Below, piece by piece: positions 50,999 through 62,824 of a stretch of DNA of 64,000 bases. Below the pieces are notes generated by a model. The model made no database searches and had not been told where the DNA came from. It saw only the letters and a list, made by a program, of their open reading frames with translations. Source of the stretch: Haliclona indistincta (Eukaryota > Porifera > Demospongiae > Haplosclerida > Chalinidae); the NCBI GenBank assembly GCA_964017065.1, contig OZ024784.1:15853152-15917151 (forward strand), given 5' to 3'. A program made the translations under genes and the position numbers. Every line of letters starts with the position of its first letter. Position 1 is the stretch's first letter.

Positions 50999-52210
50999 TC
51001 ATCCTGATAAACAACACTTCTTATTCTCTTCTGGAAGTTCTACTGCTGGAGTCTCTTTTGGTCGTCTCTCTTCAGTTGCCTAAAAGAGAGATTTCTCTAC
51101 TCTTTCCTGTTAACTGATTGGCTTACCCTTTGATGCACTTCCTTGATAAATGAGTTGAATGCATTTTGGACATTCATACTGGTTTTCGCACTTACTTCAT
51201 AAAAGAATTCTATATCATGTTCCTTTGCATACTAAGGAACAGTTCAAAGGATAAAATACCACGTTCGTATGTGTTCACTCACCTTTGCTCCGTCCTCCGC
51301 TAACACTTCTCTCCGATTTTCTAAGTCAGCTTTCGTTCCGAGCAGCATGATGGGCACGTCAGCTGTTGCATGACTCTCAATGTAGTTGAACCAACGCACA
51401 AGCTTGTGAAACGATCTCATTGATGTTATGTCATACGTTACTACAATACCCTGCAAGACACAGACATTGCTATACAAACTATCTCTCTATACAGGACCAT
51501 ACAGGATGCTTGTTTAAACAGTAACAGCTAGTAAGCACATAAAGTGAGCAATTGACAGTTTGTAGTTGTACTGAAACACGTAAACACAATCCTCAAAATT
51601 TAACAACGCACTGACCAATAGAAAACATGACCATAGCGCCAATAATTGTATTGTCAGTTGTGGAAGCTTGTGTTAACACTATAAAATAATAGCTCAATGT
51701 ACTCACTGTTGCTCCTCTGTAGTATGAGGTAGTGATAGAGTCATAGCACTCCTGTCCACAAGTATCCCTTTGAAGAATGTGACAGTAAATGAGAGTAATT
51801 AAGAAGAGGCTCACCATAATTGCACTTTAAGTACTTCCTTATCAATAGCAAGGTCTATCTCAAACATGTCAATACCTGAGCAACACATGAACGGGAAAAT
51901 AAACTAACAGTGTGTACTACTATCACTAAAACTACAGGATTTGTTGATAAATGACCAAGTCCGGCTAACCTAGTGTTGGTTTAGTGGACGGATTGAGCAT
52001 GAAGCGGTCTTCACACAAACGCACTGCCAGTGTGGTCTTGCCGACACTGCTCTCTCCTATTAACAACATTTTATACGCCTTCCTAGATTGCACTCGTGAC
52101 CGACGATTGGAGATGCTGACTTCTTGTGATGTGGGAGGCACCATGCCTCGACCACCCGTCCCACCACTGTGTAGAGACTTGTACCCATAAGGATATGTTC
52201 TCTCAGTCAT
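50999..52210 (-). CDS. Rab-like small GTPase (gene A)
   Basis: Six minus-strand exons: 52210-51970, 51875-51815, 51767-51707, 51450-51283, 51231-51127 and 51079-50999, giving 238 residues. A 45-residue N-terminal extension (SGGTGGRGMVPP region) precedes the G domain. Seen are the P-loop GESSVGKTT (52-60), switch II WDTCGQE, SYYRGA, GTKAD (159-163), VSAKTS (G5) and a C-terminal KKCCLSG whose paired Cys fit geranylgeranylation. Position 104, Ala in nearly all Rabs (DTAGQE), is Cys here. The sequence resembles the Rab1/8/10/35 group but is divergent, so I assign no symbol. A second Rab is divergently transcribed 590 bp away and shares intron positions. Confidence 0.9.
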
Positions 52211-52800
52211 CACTGATCTGCACTACTGTAGTGATTTTAACGGGAAGATCAAATAATAAATCCTAAATCGATGGTATTTGCATGTGATATCACAGACACG
52301 ACGAAAGTCACGTGGGACTATTTTCGTACCTGATCTGATAGCTGCAACTCACACACGTTCGCTGCTCTGGTCTCAGGCGGTGCCTCACGTACGATACGAC
52401 ACCCAGTGACAATGCAATCGATCAGGCACAACTGAATCGAGCTCTAGCTTGATCTGCAGATTGCTATCCTTTTACCACGCCCAGAAATTATCTAGCCCTG
52501 CCCCCAAAGCCCCGAGCCTCAAAATCCAGGTCGCGGAATCATCTGCTGTCGTGTGTATTAGGAATTCCCTGTCACGCACATAAGTGCTACAGACGAATTC
52601 CACCTCCTCTCGCTCTTCTTCCCACTCTCATATTCTCTCTCTTCTTAAGCTAGGACTCGGGAGGACCAGCATACCTCAACAGCCAACTGAACAAGTAAAC
52701 TGTTATGTGTTTTATTGAGAGTGTGTTGAGTTAGCTTGGTATTTGATCGTTTATAATGATATTTAACTTTCACCTTTTTTGTTCATATCTGTAGTCAGTC
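52211..52800. promoter_or_regulatory. Divergent region between the two Rab genes
   Basis: There are 590 bp without a coding exon. A plausible 5'-UTR intron of the plus-strand Rab runs from a GTAAAC donor near 52695 to a TGTAG acceptor just before TCAGTC-ATGG at 52801. CACGTGG (near 52310) and TCACGTACG (near 52386) resemble E-box sequences. No TATA box is clear. Confidence 0.4.
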
Positions 52801-54572
52801 ATGGCAAAAGCTACAGACAAAAAGTACGATCACTTGTTCCAGGTGCTGTTGTGCGGAGACAGCTCCGTTGGGAAAACCTGTTTGGTATCCCGGTTTGCCG
52901 ACAATGAGTTCAGACACACACACATCAATACTATTGGTCAGTTGAACTTTTTAATGCCTTCAATTTTGTTTTCTTTCTCAACTTGTGCAGGTATTGATTT
53001 TAAGTTAAAAACGTTCACCGTTTGTGATAAAAGAATACGACTTCAAATATGGTAAGACCTCATTCCATTATGCATGCTTTGACCTCTTCTCTTTTCTCCA
53101 CCCTTCTCTCTTTAGGGATACTGCTGGTCAGGAGAGATTTGAAACACTAACAGCACAGTACTATCGTAGAGCACAGGTATTGTTGCTTACTCATCATTGC
53201 ACCTGTTTACCTATTGACAGCATTCATTGCCATAACAATGTAATGCATTGGGATTCGCACGAATAAGGAATACACTTAATATTGTGTACTTTACTAATCA
53301 TAGCAATTCATTCATAATATACTTTGTTTAGTCAGGAGATGGAACGTGCAACTATCGATCACTCGTGGGCGCTATTTGAATATGATTGAATTCACAGTAG
53401 TCACGCCAGTCAACTGAAAACTTCTGGGAAGTTTTGTGCTTGCGTTTTATGCAGCACATTCCAACCTGGTAGCCGAAATCTTTGTGCATGACAACAGAGA
53501 ATGTTACAAACATATTGCTGGTGTCTAGCTAATGCTACACGAAGAAAGCAAGACCATGTAAGCTACCGAAAGTGCCGAGAACAGCGTTCAATTCGCAATC
53601 GCTCGCTACAGTGGTGCAAACTTCATAACAGCAGAAGTACGTCATTATTCTGATAGCACTGGGAAGTTGCATTCTCCTTCGTATCATCTGCTTCCGATAT
53701 GATATACCACTGATAGCCCGATTCTCTGTAGTCATCACTTTTCAACAAAGTAAATGTGCCAGTAATAACGTGAGACTTGTATTTTGCAGTCCTGCTTGAT
53801 CATAGGCCCATAGGCTAATTAATTAACCTTAGTAGCTTGCAGGCTCTCAAAAGTTGATTCCCTTGAAACAACCATGCCCCTATAAGGTAGTACCAGTATA
53901 CTCAACACTAATTGCTGTAATGTACCACTGAGTGTTGCCTGTTATGAAACTATAGTGATTGGTCATGTGTTGAAACTATAGTGATTGGTCATGTGTTTTT
54001 TAATACTAGGGAATAGTATTGGTTTATGATGTCACACGACAAGACACTTTTACGAATGTCACCAAATGGCTGAGGAACATTGAGGATGTGAGTCTCTCTC
54101 ATTACAGAGGTCATTATTACCTTACTCTTCCTCTAGCATGGGATGGAAGGTGTAAAGCTCATTCTCGCTGGTAACAAATCCGATCTCGTGGACAAGAGAC
54201 AGGTTACAGTTCGTCATGGAGAAAAGGTCAACTAGATATTCACACACTCGATTTCATCATTGACTCTGCTTTTACTCTGTAGCTTGCCGCAAAGCACAAT
54301 ATCAAGTTTTACGAGACCAGTGCATGGCAGGATGTCAATGTAACTGAGTTGTTTACCACTATGACAGAACTTATACTAGACTTGGTATGTCTGTACAGTG
54401 GTCGCTATCTACTCCTTATCTTCATCTTTCTCTCTAGCCAGGTTCAGATGACAAGAAAAGTCGTAGAAAGTCAAAGAGAAAATCAAGTAGCAATGATGTT
54501 ATTAAGCTTCACGATGGTCAGAGTAGACCCTCCTCCTCAGAGAGTGGAAGAAGCGGAGGATGTTGTTCATAA
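52801..54572 (+). CDS. Rab small GTPase (gene B, Rab8/10/15-like)
   Basis: Seven exons: 52801-52936, 52991-53051, 53116-53176, 54010-54087, 54137-54226, 54283-54384 and 54438-54572, giving 220 residues. Motifs are [14 protein letters not shown] (P-loop), [49 protein letters not shown] and [10 protein letters not shown]. The end SGRSGGCCS has the double Cys for prenylation. The MAKxYDxLF start and YYRRAQGI are close to vertebrate Rab15, but Rab8/10 cannot be excluded. Rab proteins act as GTP switches recruiting effectors to vesicle membranes. Its 61-nt exons 2 and 3 match those of gene A exactly, and exons 4 and 5 (78 + 90 nt) equal gene A's single 168-nt exon. Confidence 0.92.
53177..54009. 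other. Intron 3 of Rab gene B (about 830 bp)
   Basis: This is the only long intron of the gene. A short direct repeat (GAAACTATAGTGATTGGTCATGTGTT type, two copies near 53945-53997) lies close to its 3' end. I see no exon or element ends otherwise. Confidence 0.55.
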
Positions 54573-54688
54573 CAATCTCTTATTTTTGACACAGTTCAAT
54601 CAATATTAACCACAGCTTGCCAGTACTGTATGTTTGTATAATTGTGGCTGTACTACATGTATATTTCTGTCCTATAATGGATCTCGTC

Positions 54689-56563
54689 TCAATGATGATA
54701 TGCCTTAGAGCCATGTGCCTCTTTGATAATAGTGATTGAGTCTACCACCTCACCAGCCTGACAGAATGTTATTCTTGAAGTCAGTTTTGTGCGATTGCAA
54801 TGGTCACCTACCTGATCATCACTGATTTGTTTGAAGCTGATGTGAGTTCCATTGTGAACAGTCATCTTAGAGTAGCCATAGTCTCTGTTATTATGTGCAA
54901 CCCATGGAGGTTTGGCAAGAAAATGATTACGTCCTTCTCTGCAACCCTGAATAAGTATGAAACAATCTGAACAAGATGATAGCTTGCTCACAGCTGATCC
55001 TGTGATGATGTGTACAGGACCACGTGGATTAGTGTAGGGATGTTGGGTTGAACCATTCATTACCTGTAACATGTAGTTAACAATAGTTATTCAACAAAAT
55101 AATAATAGTAACAACCTTTGCATCATATACTGGCCACATACGCTCATATAGATGCTGATGTGCGCTTATGTAAATGTCCACACCTGTTTGTATGGGATGT
55201 GTATCAAACACTAACAACAACATGAACACACCATATTTATAGAACAAGTCTTCTAAAGCATATTTTCTACCCGGTAATCCAACACGTATCTGCAAGGATT
55301 GTAAAGTTAGGTTGACTCTAGCCAAGTATAACCTTGTTTTCCTTGTAGTTACAACGATCAAGAGTTGTTGTAGAGCAGTACATGGGACGATGAGCCAAAG
55401 CAATAATCCATGGATGTTCCTTCAATGCTTCATCTGTACTAGCTCGCTAGAAGAGGAAAACAACAATTTCGTCAATAGACTAAAACCCCAATTGTAGCTA
55501 CAACCTTCAAATCCTCTTCTAACCAGTTGTATTGTTTCACTAGGTCTCTTTCTCGTGTCTCAAATGCAATGTACACCTCAGTAGAGAACATAATGATGTG
55601 TGCAGGACCAATATCAACACTGTAATAGAGTGAATCATGACCTCCAGGCATACTGAATCTGCTTTTGTAGTCAGTATAGTTCCTGTAACAGTGAAGATAA
55701 TAAACCACAAGTTAGTGTTACAATGAGTGTTAAGTTGGTGTTCGTGGGTGGGCTGCTTACTTCCAAATTTCATGATTACCAGGACACACCATATACGGTA
55801 TTTTTGTTGCAATGTCTTGGATCATGTTCATGAAATTATCTCCCGTACCACCCTCGTGCTGAAAAGAATGAGTACTATACTATTATCATAACAGCTTATT
55901 TGTTCTCACGTCAAACATGTCATACCCCATGTCACCAGCATGAAGTATACAATCTATTCCACCTCCATCCACCTCCTCTTTCAAACGAGGGAGAGACTGA
56001 GCATTGTCATAACCAAAGTCACCGTACACAAGAAACGTGGGTGACCACCAAGTGACGAGTGTGTTGCTACCGAGAGTCTTCAATGTGTGGTAGTCACTCC
56101 AGTTAGCAGGAGAACCACACCGATAGTCTAGAAAGTGGAGTCAGAGAAAAATAGTCAGCAATTTTATTGATCATGCACTTACCATATTTTGTGTCTGGAG
56201 TCAGTGCATTGAGGGTTACTCTGTGCACATACCTCACAATGCTACCGGTAGTGTAGCTGGAGGTATGTCCATTAGCTGTGAGCGACAAAGGCCGAGCACC
56301 AGGAAAGTCATACTGTACCAGTGGTGTGTCGGTGACTGGTGACAAAGTCAGCCACGTCACCACTATACTCCTTGGATCATCTACATGGTAATTTTAAAGT
56401 ACAGCTACTATAGTAACTTATACTAACCTGTGGCTGACACATGGATCTGTTCCGGAGCTGTGCTGGCGATTCCCTGCGCCACGAGCTGTGCGGTAAGAAG
56501 ATAAACGAACCTCGAAACGAACAGCATCATCTCTGATCCTACCAGCCACACCTCTCTCAACAT
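54689..56563 (-). CDS. ACP7: Purple acid phosphatase, ACP7 type
   Basis: Eleven minus-strand exons: 56563-56428, 56380-56183, 56127-55910, 55858-55761, 55682-55505, 55446-55333, 55289-55232, 55183-55116, 55063-54992, 54946-54812 and 54757-54689, giving 447 residues (human ACP7 438). A hydrophobic leader (MMLFVSRFVYLLTAQLVAQG) is followed by APEQIHVS and a fibronectin-like N-terminal domain. The metallophosphatase motifs appear in order: YGDFGYDN, HAGDMGYD, PGNHE, AHRPMYC and SAHQHLYERMWP. These supply the ligands of the Fe-metal centre. Plant-type (large) purple acid phosphatases hydrolyse phosphomonoesters at low pH and are usually secreted or lysosomal. The start lies 110 bp from the divergent UBXN1 start. 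Confidence 0.94.
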
Positions 56564-56673
56564 AACTTAGTGCAACACCCACGTGTAAGCCGAATGACTT
56601 AATTACACTTACACTGAAATTTTGAAATTTTAAAAACAGCAAGGAACTAGCTAGCTCATGTAGCTAGAGCTCA
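56564..56673. promoter_or_regulatory. 110-bp bidirectional promoter of ACP7 and UBXN1
   Basis: There are 110 bp between divergent ATGs. Visible is a GCTAGCTCATGTAGCTAGAG near-palindrome (about 56650-56669) just before the UBXN1 start. No TATA box is seen. Confidence 0.5.
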
Positions 56674-58045
56674 ATGGCTGAAGTATTACAGATGCTGCTG
56701 GACATGGGGTTTCAAAGAGAGCACGCGTGAGTTCTTGATCTATTCTTATCTTCTGAACTTGATAATTTGTTGTAGGGAGAAGGCTCTCTCTGTAACAGCA
56801 GGTAGAGGAATTGAGGCTGCCACAGAATGGTTAGTCATAGTTATACTGTTAGTCAAATAGCAGTAGACTGGTTGCATATTTGTGATGTGAGTGTGTGGTA
56901 TTTGCAGGTTGCTAGCCCATCCTGATGGTGATGATGGAGGGCAAAGGCTGGGAGGAGGAGAAGGAGGAGGTAGTAGAATAGGAAGAGAACCTTCAGTAGC
57001 ATCTCCTAAAGCAACAGCAACAGGAGAAGCTTCCGATGAAGAGGAAGAAGTCAAACAAAAAGAGAGTGCTTCATTGCAGGCTCTTTCGTTGAAATGTGAT
57101 GAGTGAGTATCCTCATTGTATGCAGTAAAGTCTAGCGTGTCTCACTAGTTGTGGTAAGCAGTTACGTAGTGAACTAGAGGCACAGACTCATGCTGGACGA
57201 ACTGGACATCAAAACTTTTCAGAATCAGTTGAAGAGATAAAGCCACTCACTGAGGAGGAAAAGAAAGAGAAATTAGCTCAGTGAGTATTTGAGTCCAAAT
57301 CGTTTCAGCGGAATGAATTGTTTGCAGGTTACAGCAACGAATAAAACAGCGCAGAGCAGAGAGAGAAGAGGAGGAAAAAATGAGACTCAAGGAGCAAGAA
57401 AAGATGAGAAGGAAAACTGGGCGAGAAATAACTGATGTCCGTCAAGAGATGGAGCTACGTGAGGCCAAGAAGATTGCTGAGCAAAAGAAGAGAGAGAAAA
57501 TTGAAGAGAAATTAGCAAGGTAAATAGAAGGGTGTAAAGATTATGAGGTGTTCCTTGCTCTAGGCAAAAGGTGAAAGATGAGATAGCTAAAGATCGTGCA
57601 GAAAGAGCAGCTGCAGCAGCCAAACAAAAAGCAGGAGCAAGCACCCAGCAACCTCCTACACAATCATCACCTGCAGCTCCTGCTGCCCCTAAGAAAGATT
57701 ATGACACATGTAGACTACAGGTATACCACCTTTCACTGCTCTATTAGCTTATCTCATATCACTTTAGATTCGTTTGTTTGGAGGCAAGACACTTGTACAG
57801 TCATTCCCTGCCACTCAAACACTCATAGATGTAAACCGGTTTATTCTGGCTAACAGAACTGACGACAATGTTCCATACGACCTCATGACCACATTTCCTA
57901 GACATGTCTTTACTGCTGACGAGATGAACAAGTCACTGAAAGAGCTCAGTGAGCATTACGTTGCTGTCCATTATGTAGTCATCATGTGTGTCTATCTCCA
58001 GATCTAGTACCATCAGCAGTGCTAATATTATCTCAGCCTCACTAA
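56674..58045 (+). CDS. UBXN1: UBX-domain protein 1 (SAKS1 type)
   Basis: Eight exons: 56674-56726, 56776-56829, 56908-57102, 57149-57280, 57328-57519, 57564-57720, 57768-57948 and 58002-58045, giving 335 residues. An N-terminal UBA domain (LLDMGFQREHAEKAL, GIEAATEWL) is followed by a Gly/Glu-rich linker. Then comes a single zinc-finger-like segment (CDDCGKQLRSELEAQTHAG, then TGHQNFSES), a long charged coiled coil, and a C-terminal UBX domain (CRLQIRLFGGKTL, FPRHVFTADEM). UBXN1 binds ubiquitin through UBA and p97/VCP through UBX, adapting the ATPase to ubiquitinated clients. Human UBXN1 (297 residues) lacks the finger, whereas several invertebrate homologues keep it as I recall. The frame is intact throughout. 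Confidence 0.93.
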
Positions 58046-58301
58046 AGACAGACCTACTAGTAATAGGGTTGTTATTTCGCTCACATGATAGATACCATCT
58101 GGTTGCCATTGTCAAAATACCAATAGTGTGACATCTGCACCTCTCAGTATAAGTAGTGCACTTGTCAGTTTGTGCAAGTTTTGATCGACTAGACATAGAC
58201 GGTAATTTTTAAATTCAGGATACATGCAATATAAGCTATACAACTGTTCGTATTATACACACACACAAAGTATAGCACTGTCACAAAAATCTCTGCTTTG
58301 G

Positions 58302-59233
58302 TCATTGTTGGCTGAACTTTTCTAGTGACTTGGAAGCATCTTTTAACTTGCTGACCATATCCTACAAATGAAAAAATCATAATTTTCAAAGTGTGCAGTG
58401 GTCCTCACCTGAAGCTGCTCTTGTGTGCATGCAAATTGAACTGTTTGTGGTTCAGTGCTGTCTGACACCTGGAGAACAGAGGAGGTATAATGTACATGCA
58501 CAATAGTTCTGTCGACAGTTTACCTCTGTCTTCAAGCGAATAAGGTAAACTGGCTTGTCAACTCTCTCAAGGTGCTTGCTCTAAATACAAAACCTACCAT
58601 TGATACCTAACTTTTGCTAACACTCTCACTTTAATATGGTAGTCTAGTCTCCAGTCAACATCTACTACATGTGGTAGACATGAATTGGTTCTGAATAGAA
58701 AGAGTTGTACTATGAAATCACGACAAAATTATACAGATTACCTTGCTAACGCAGCTCGAAGTTGTGCTTTGTAACTCTATGCAAAAGAATGATGAGACTA
58801 GGTAGACAGAGAAACAGCTACTCACAGAGTATATTCCTTGTAGCACGTCACAACGATCAGGAGCAAACTTGCAATCCTCGAGAATAGAGCTACAGTGCAC
58901 ATACATATCAACCAGTAGGTATTACATGCTGTTTCACCTCAGTCCAGCTGTATCCGTGTCGTTGCGAGCAGCTTCTATGAGTAGTGTTGCTAGCGCTGAG
59001 TACGCCTCCTTTGCGACGCCCTGGTCTAATTTACCTACAGCTGAGTGTGGGGTAATATGAGACAGGCAAGAGGAGGATAAGCAATTGGCAAACACACCCG
59101 TTACGTCAGCTGGATCCGTCTGATTCAACGCTGATTGTGCAGCTAGCTTAGCAAGCAGTTTGAAGCTGCCGTCGTTCACTTGGCTGGAGCCGGCTACCTG
59201 AAGACCTTGGAGAACAGCAACAGACAACTCCAT
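58302..59233 (-). CDS. COMMD3: COMM domain-containing protein 3
   Basis: Seven minus-strand exons: 59233-58938, 58889-58826, 58776-58742, 58690-58630, 58580-58524, 58468-58409 and 58361-58302, giving 210 residues (human COMMD3 195). The start MELSVAVLQGLQ, the helical N-domain with a C-terminal LEDCKFAPDR, and the COMM domain with VDVDWRLDYHIK and KPVYLIRLKT match COMMD3. It ends in the conserved DMVSKLKDASKSLEK. COMMD proteins assemble into a ring within the Commander complex, which with CCC and Retriever recycles endosomal cargo. The upstream trehalase gene ends 160 bp away on the same strand. Confidence 0.94.
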
Positions 59234-59393
59234 CTTGTTTTAGGGGTGTGGCTGATAACCTGCCTGATAGACCATTACGTCATTGTATTACACGGCGGGC
59301 TTTTTGAAACAAGTTCCAGAAGTAAAAATGCAATTTCAAATAGCAAGGTATCATGGTATAAAAAATGAAAAAGTGATAATTATTATAAAATCT

Positions 59394-62300
59394 TTAAACA
59401 TCTACCATACGAGTTCGATTGCTCGATTCTGTCTCATGATCAGTCACAGCAACAGTACTGTGCATTTCCTTGTCAGCAGATTCAGACTGTGCGGCCGAAG
59501 TCTCAATGTAGTCATCAGTGGCTATGGAATCAGCATCATCATCACCAGCAAGAGGATTACCGATTATCATCGATGAGTCGTTTGTGCTAGTTTTTAGCAC
59601 ATGGTTAATACTAGTATCAGCAGCTTTGTTATGCTCAGCAACAGCTGGTGAATTTGAGGATGAAGACGAAGAAAGTGATGGCTGAGTAAGAAGATACCGA
59701 TCCTCAGGCATTGCTGCTTGATTCTCATACACAGTTGGAGAGGTTGGAGTGGAGGAGGAAGTAGAGTGAATCAACTGTTCATGTCTAACACGTGCCCAGT
59801 ATTGTCTCTCCCCAGTTCGATACACCCATGTGCATAACGTGGTACAGAGAAGGACTACTACAAGGGCAAGAAGGAAGATGAAGATGACAGAGATCCAGGC
59901 TAGTCCAGTTGAGGGAGATGGTGGCTGTAGATCAGGATAAAGCTGCAGGTAGTGGAGAGCTACTCCATTGGTCCAACCAAACCCAGACTGCAAGAGGAAG
60001 TGAATATTCTACCATACACAGCTAGTAGCATCATCATACCTGTACTGTGTATTCTCCACCCCCTCCAGGATCACCTACTGACCTGCAGTCATACTGGACC
60101 AGAGTGTTACCAAGTGTTACTAACTGACTAGAAAGATTCTTACCTTTTCAAACATAGTGTGGTTGAATGTCTGCCAGCCTGTATACACTGAGGAAATCCA
60201 TTTTTCTGCTACTGTTCTAGCTACACTTCTCAGTTCAGCATTTGATGAGTTTTTCCAGCCAGCGACTAAGAACCAGTGCAGAGGTGCCCACACATTGGGA
60301 TAGTCCCATTGCTGACTAGAGGAGCTGTTGAGTGAGGTGGGAATACCTCCTTGATAATCAAACAGGCCGAGAGACTTTAGTCGCTCCATGACCATTGTCT
60401 GACGTGTGATGTTGTCGCTACCACATCCCCACATTAGCGGTACAAGAGTTGACCCGTAATACCTGTACATAAGCTATGAGTCATTAGTTTGTCCAAATGT
60501 CAATCATACCCTGAGCGGTAGTCCTTGGTAACCAGATCCCAGTCTTGCCACAAGGAGTTCTCTTCATTCCAAAATATTTTGTCAAATAGCACAGCCCTGT
60601 TTCTCCAGGCAGTCATATATACATCAGCAGATGAGTCATTTCCTATAATTATAAAGGAATTGTCAATAGAATTACAAATGAATTATACGATACCATTGAG
60701 CCGGTGAAGCTGTTCCAATGTACGTTCATTCTGGCAGAGTAAGGCATTGAGATCCACTGGTAGAATATTGGTGGTTTGAATAGAGGACAACTCAGCTGCT
60801 GACGACAGCCATCTTGAAGAAAAGTCCCAACCTGACTCAGCACCAGAGGCAAGATTGATGAACAAGCTGTTTTGTGCATCTGTTGTGTGAGTCAATAATT
60901 GAGATGGTAACTAATAACTCGCTAACCGTTTGGTGCCTGAGATGCTAGCATTGAATCTTCACGATGTGACTCGGGCCTGCATGGAGATTTTAGCTAATCT
61001 ATACTACCATCATCTCTACTTACCGTGGTGTAGTAATGCTAGCTCGATACCGATTTAGCAAAGAACCGTTAGAAGATCCACTGGAGCTGACAGACACTGT
61101 CCTGTCTGTCATCCAAAACTGATATTCTTTATCAAGTGATGGTAATAGCTGACGAACAAAGCTGGTGTTACCAGTTGCTGTATAGTACAGCCACACCATC
61201 TGAGCAAGAAGAGGAGGTTGACTACGCCGTGTGTAGTACACTCTACCTCCATTGGGAACCAGACCATACCTTAGAATATAAAAAGGAAAGGTTAAGTATA
61301 AGACTAGAGCTGAAACGTACTGGTTAACAAGGTATGCCATGTTCTCAATCATTCCACGAGCAGTATCCGTCATGTTACTGATCAGCAACCCTTGAATGAT
61401 CCAGTAACTGTCCCTATGAGTTTAAAGTCGCATGCAAGTGCACTACAGAAGCTATAGTGTACTCACCAGTAATAGAACTCTCTGAATCGTCCACCTGGTA
61501 CAATGAATGGATGCGGGACAGCAAGGAGAGAGTGACGATCAGGATTCAGCATCACGTCATTTCCTACCTAAGCAGGTGAAAGATGGTAATGTGCTGTATA
61601 GTGCTCTAAAAGTGCAGCGTACCTTTCTCCCAAACTGTCTCCAAAGCTGGTGCAAATTTAACGCCCATTGACGCAGCTCTGTGCTGACGATATCACTCAA
61701 AAATGACGGTCTACAGATCGCACACACAAAAAGAAGGGGGAGTGAGCTATAACAAAGAAGCCCTAACATACCATGCATGTCAGTATATACAGGTAGTATA
61801 CAGTACCACAACAGCTGTGATATGTGATTATGTATACAATCACTCTAACACACCCAATGTACTGTAACTACACTAAGCAAATACCATATTTACAGCTACT
61901 AATTTGAACTCTATTACGCATCGCAATTATTTCCTTCGAATACCTCCGCTCAAAAGAATAACCGAAAAAAGGATATTATTAACCCAGCTAACTAGCCGTG
62001 AACAGAGTACAATTAACCACTTACAGCATGTGTAGTAAATAGTTGGTATGAATGTTATGACTACATTAGCATCAAAATGATACACTACAGAGCTCATTTG
62101 AGTATTTCTCCACTGTGAATTACAGTACAATGCTTATACATACATGCAAGAATAGATAATCTATACTACGTAGTCTAGGTAATCTGTGGTCTTTGTGTGA
62201 CATCTATTGCAGACACAGTAACATGAGAGAGTATAATATTCCTACTTCCACGTACACCATAGTTGTTCCTTACTGTTCAGTCCAATCTAATGGATTCCAC

Positions 62301-62707
62301 TGGTCCAGATCTGATCCAGCCTCTAGAAACCAGTGACTGATAAACTGAGTAAGGCCTGCTTGTGATCTGTCAGACCAGCTACTGTAAGCATTGATAATCA
62401 TTGCTAGAAGAGGTGTGGGAGGATGAAATTTTAAGGTGAGCTGCAGCACACATACATGTACATTACCTGGACTAGTTTTCATAGGCAGGTCAACAAATTC
62501 TTTAGAGTCTTCAAACACTCGTTCTCTCTGCACATCATTCAACAGATCACCGGAGCAGTACACTTCACTGCAGTGGTGCAGTATGAGGCAAGTAATCCAC
62601 TGCTGTTTGCAGAGATCGCTACGTACTTACCTATCGCAAGCAGGCAGCTGCATTGACAGACGAACTACTGTTAACAGTAAGAGATTGATTGCCACAAGCA
62701 CCGCCAT
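59394..62707 (-). CDS. TREH: Trehalase with a transmembrane anchor and long cytoplasmic tail
   Basis: Thirteen minus-strand exons: 62707-62631, 62567-62467, 62403-62274, 61710-61623, 61567-61467, 61413-61321, 61269-61024, 60976-60927, 60879-60694, 60642-60510, 60462-60144, 60093-60040 and 59987-59394, giving 723 residues. A signal peptide ([18 protein letters not shown]) precedes GH37 blocks EVYCSGDLL, both trehalase signatures ([15 protein letters not shown] and [11 protein letters not shown]), [37 protein letters not shown] and FGWTNG. The enzyme hydrolyses trehalose to two glucose outside the cell. After the catalytic part a hydrophobic span (about 556-582) and a 140-residue Ser/acidic tail follow. 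Vertebrate trehalase is GPI-anchored and about 580 residues, so this form differs; membrane-spanning trehalases are known in insects. Confidence 0.94.
61711..62273. other. Trehalase intron 3 (about 560 bp)
   Basis: AT-rich intron with in-phase flanking exons. I see no exon, element or repeat in it. Confidence 0.55.
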
Positions 62708-62824
62708 TCCATAGGCTGGTTATCTTCCTCGTTTACAAGCCCTGTAGTTACACCTTCAAATAAACTCGATGTAGGCGTGGTAACGGTGGTAATAACTATA
62801 GCCACACCTGTTCATCAGCAAGCA
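62708..62824. promoter_or_regulatory. 117-bp bidirectional promoter of TREH and GNPAT
   Basis: There are 117 bp between divergent ATGs. There is a TGGTAACGGTGGTAATAAC direct-repeat patch near 62777-62797 and no TATA box. The two genes must share control sequence. Confidence 0.5.
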
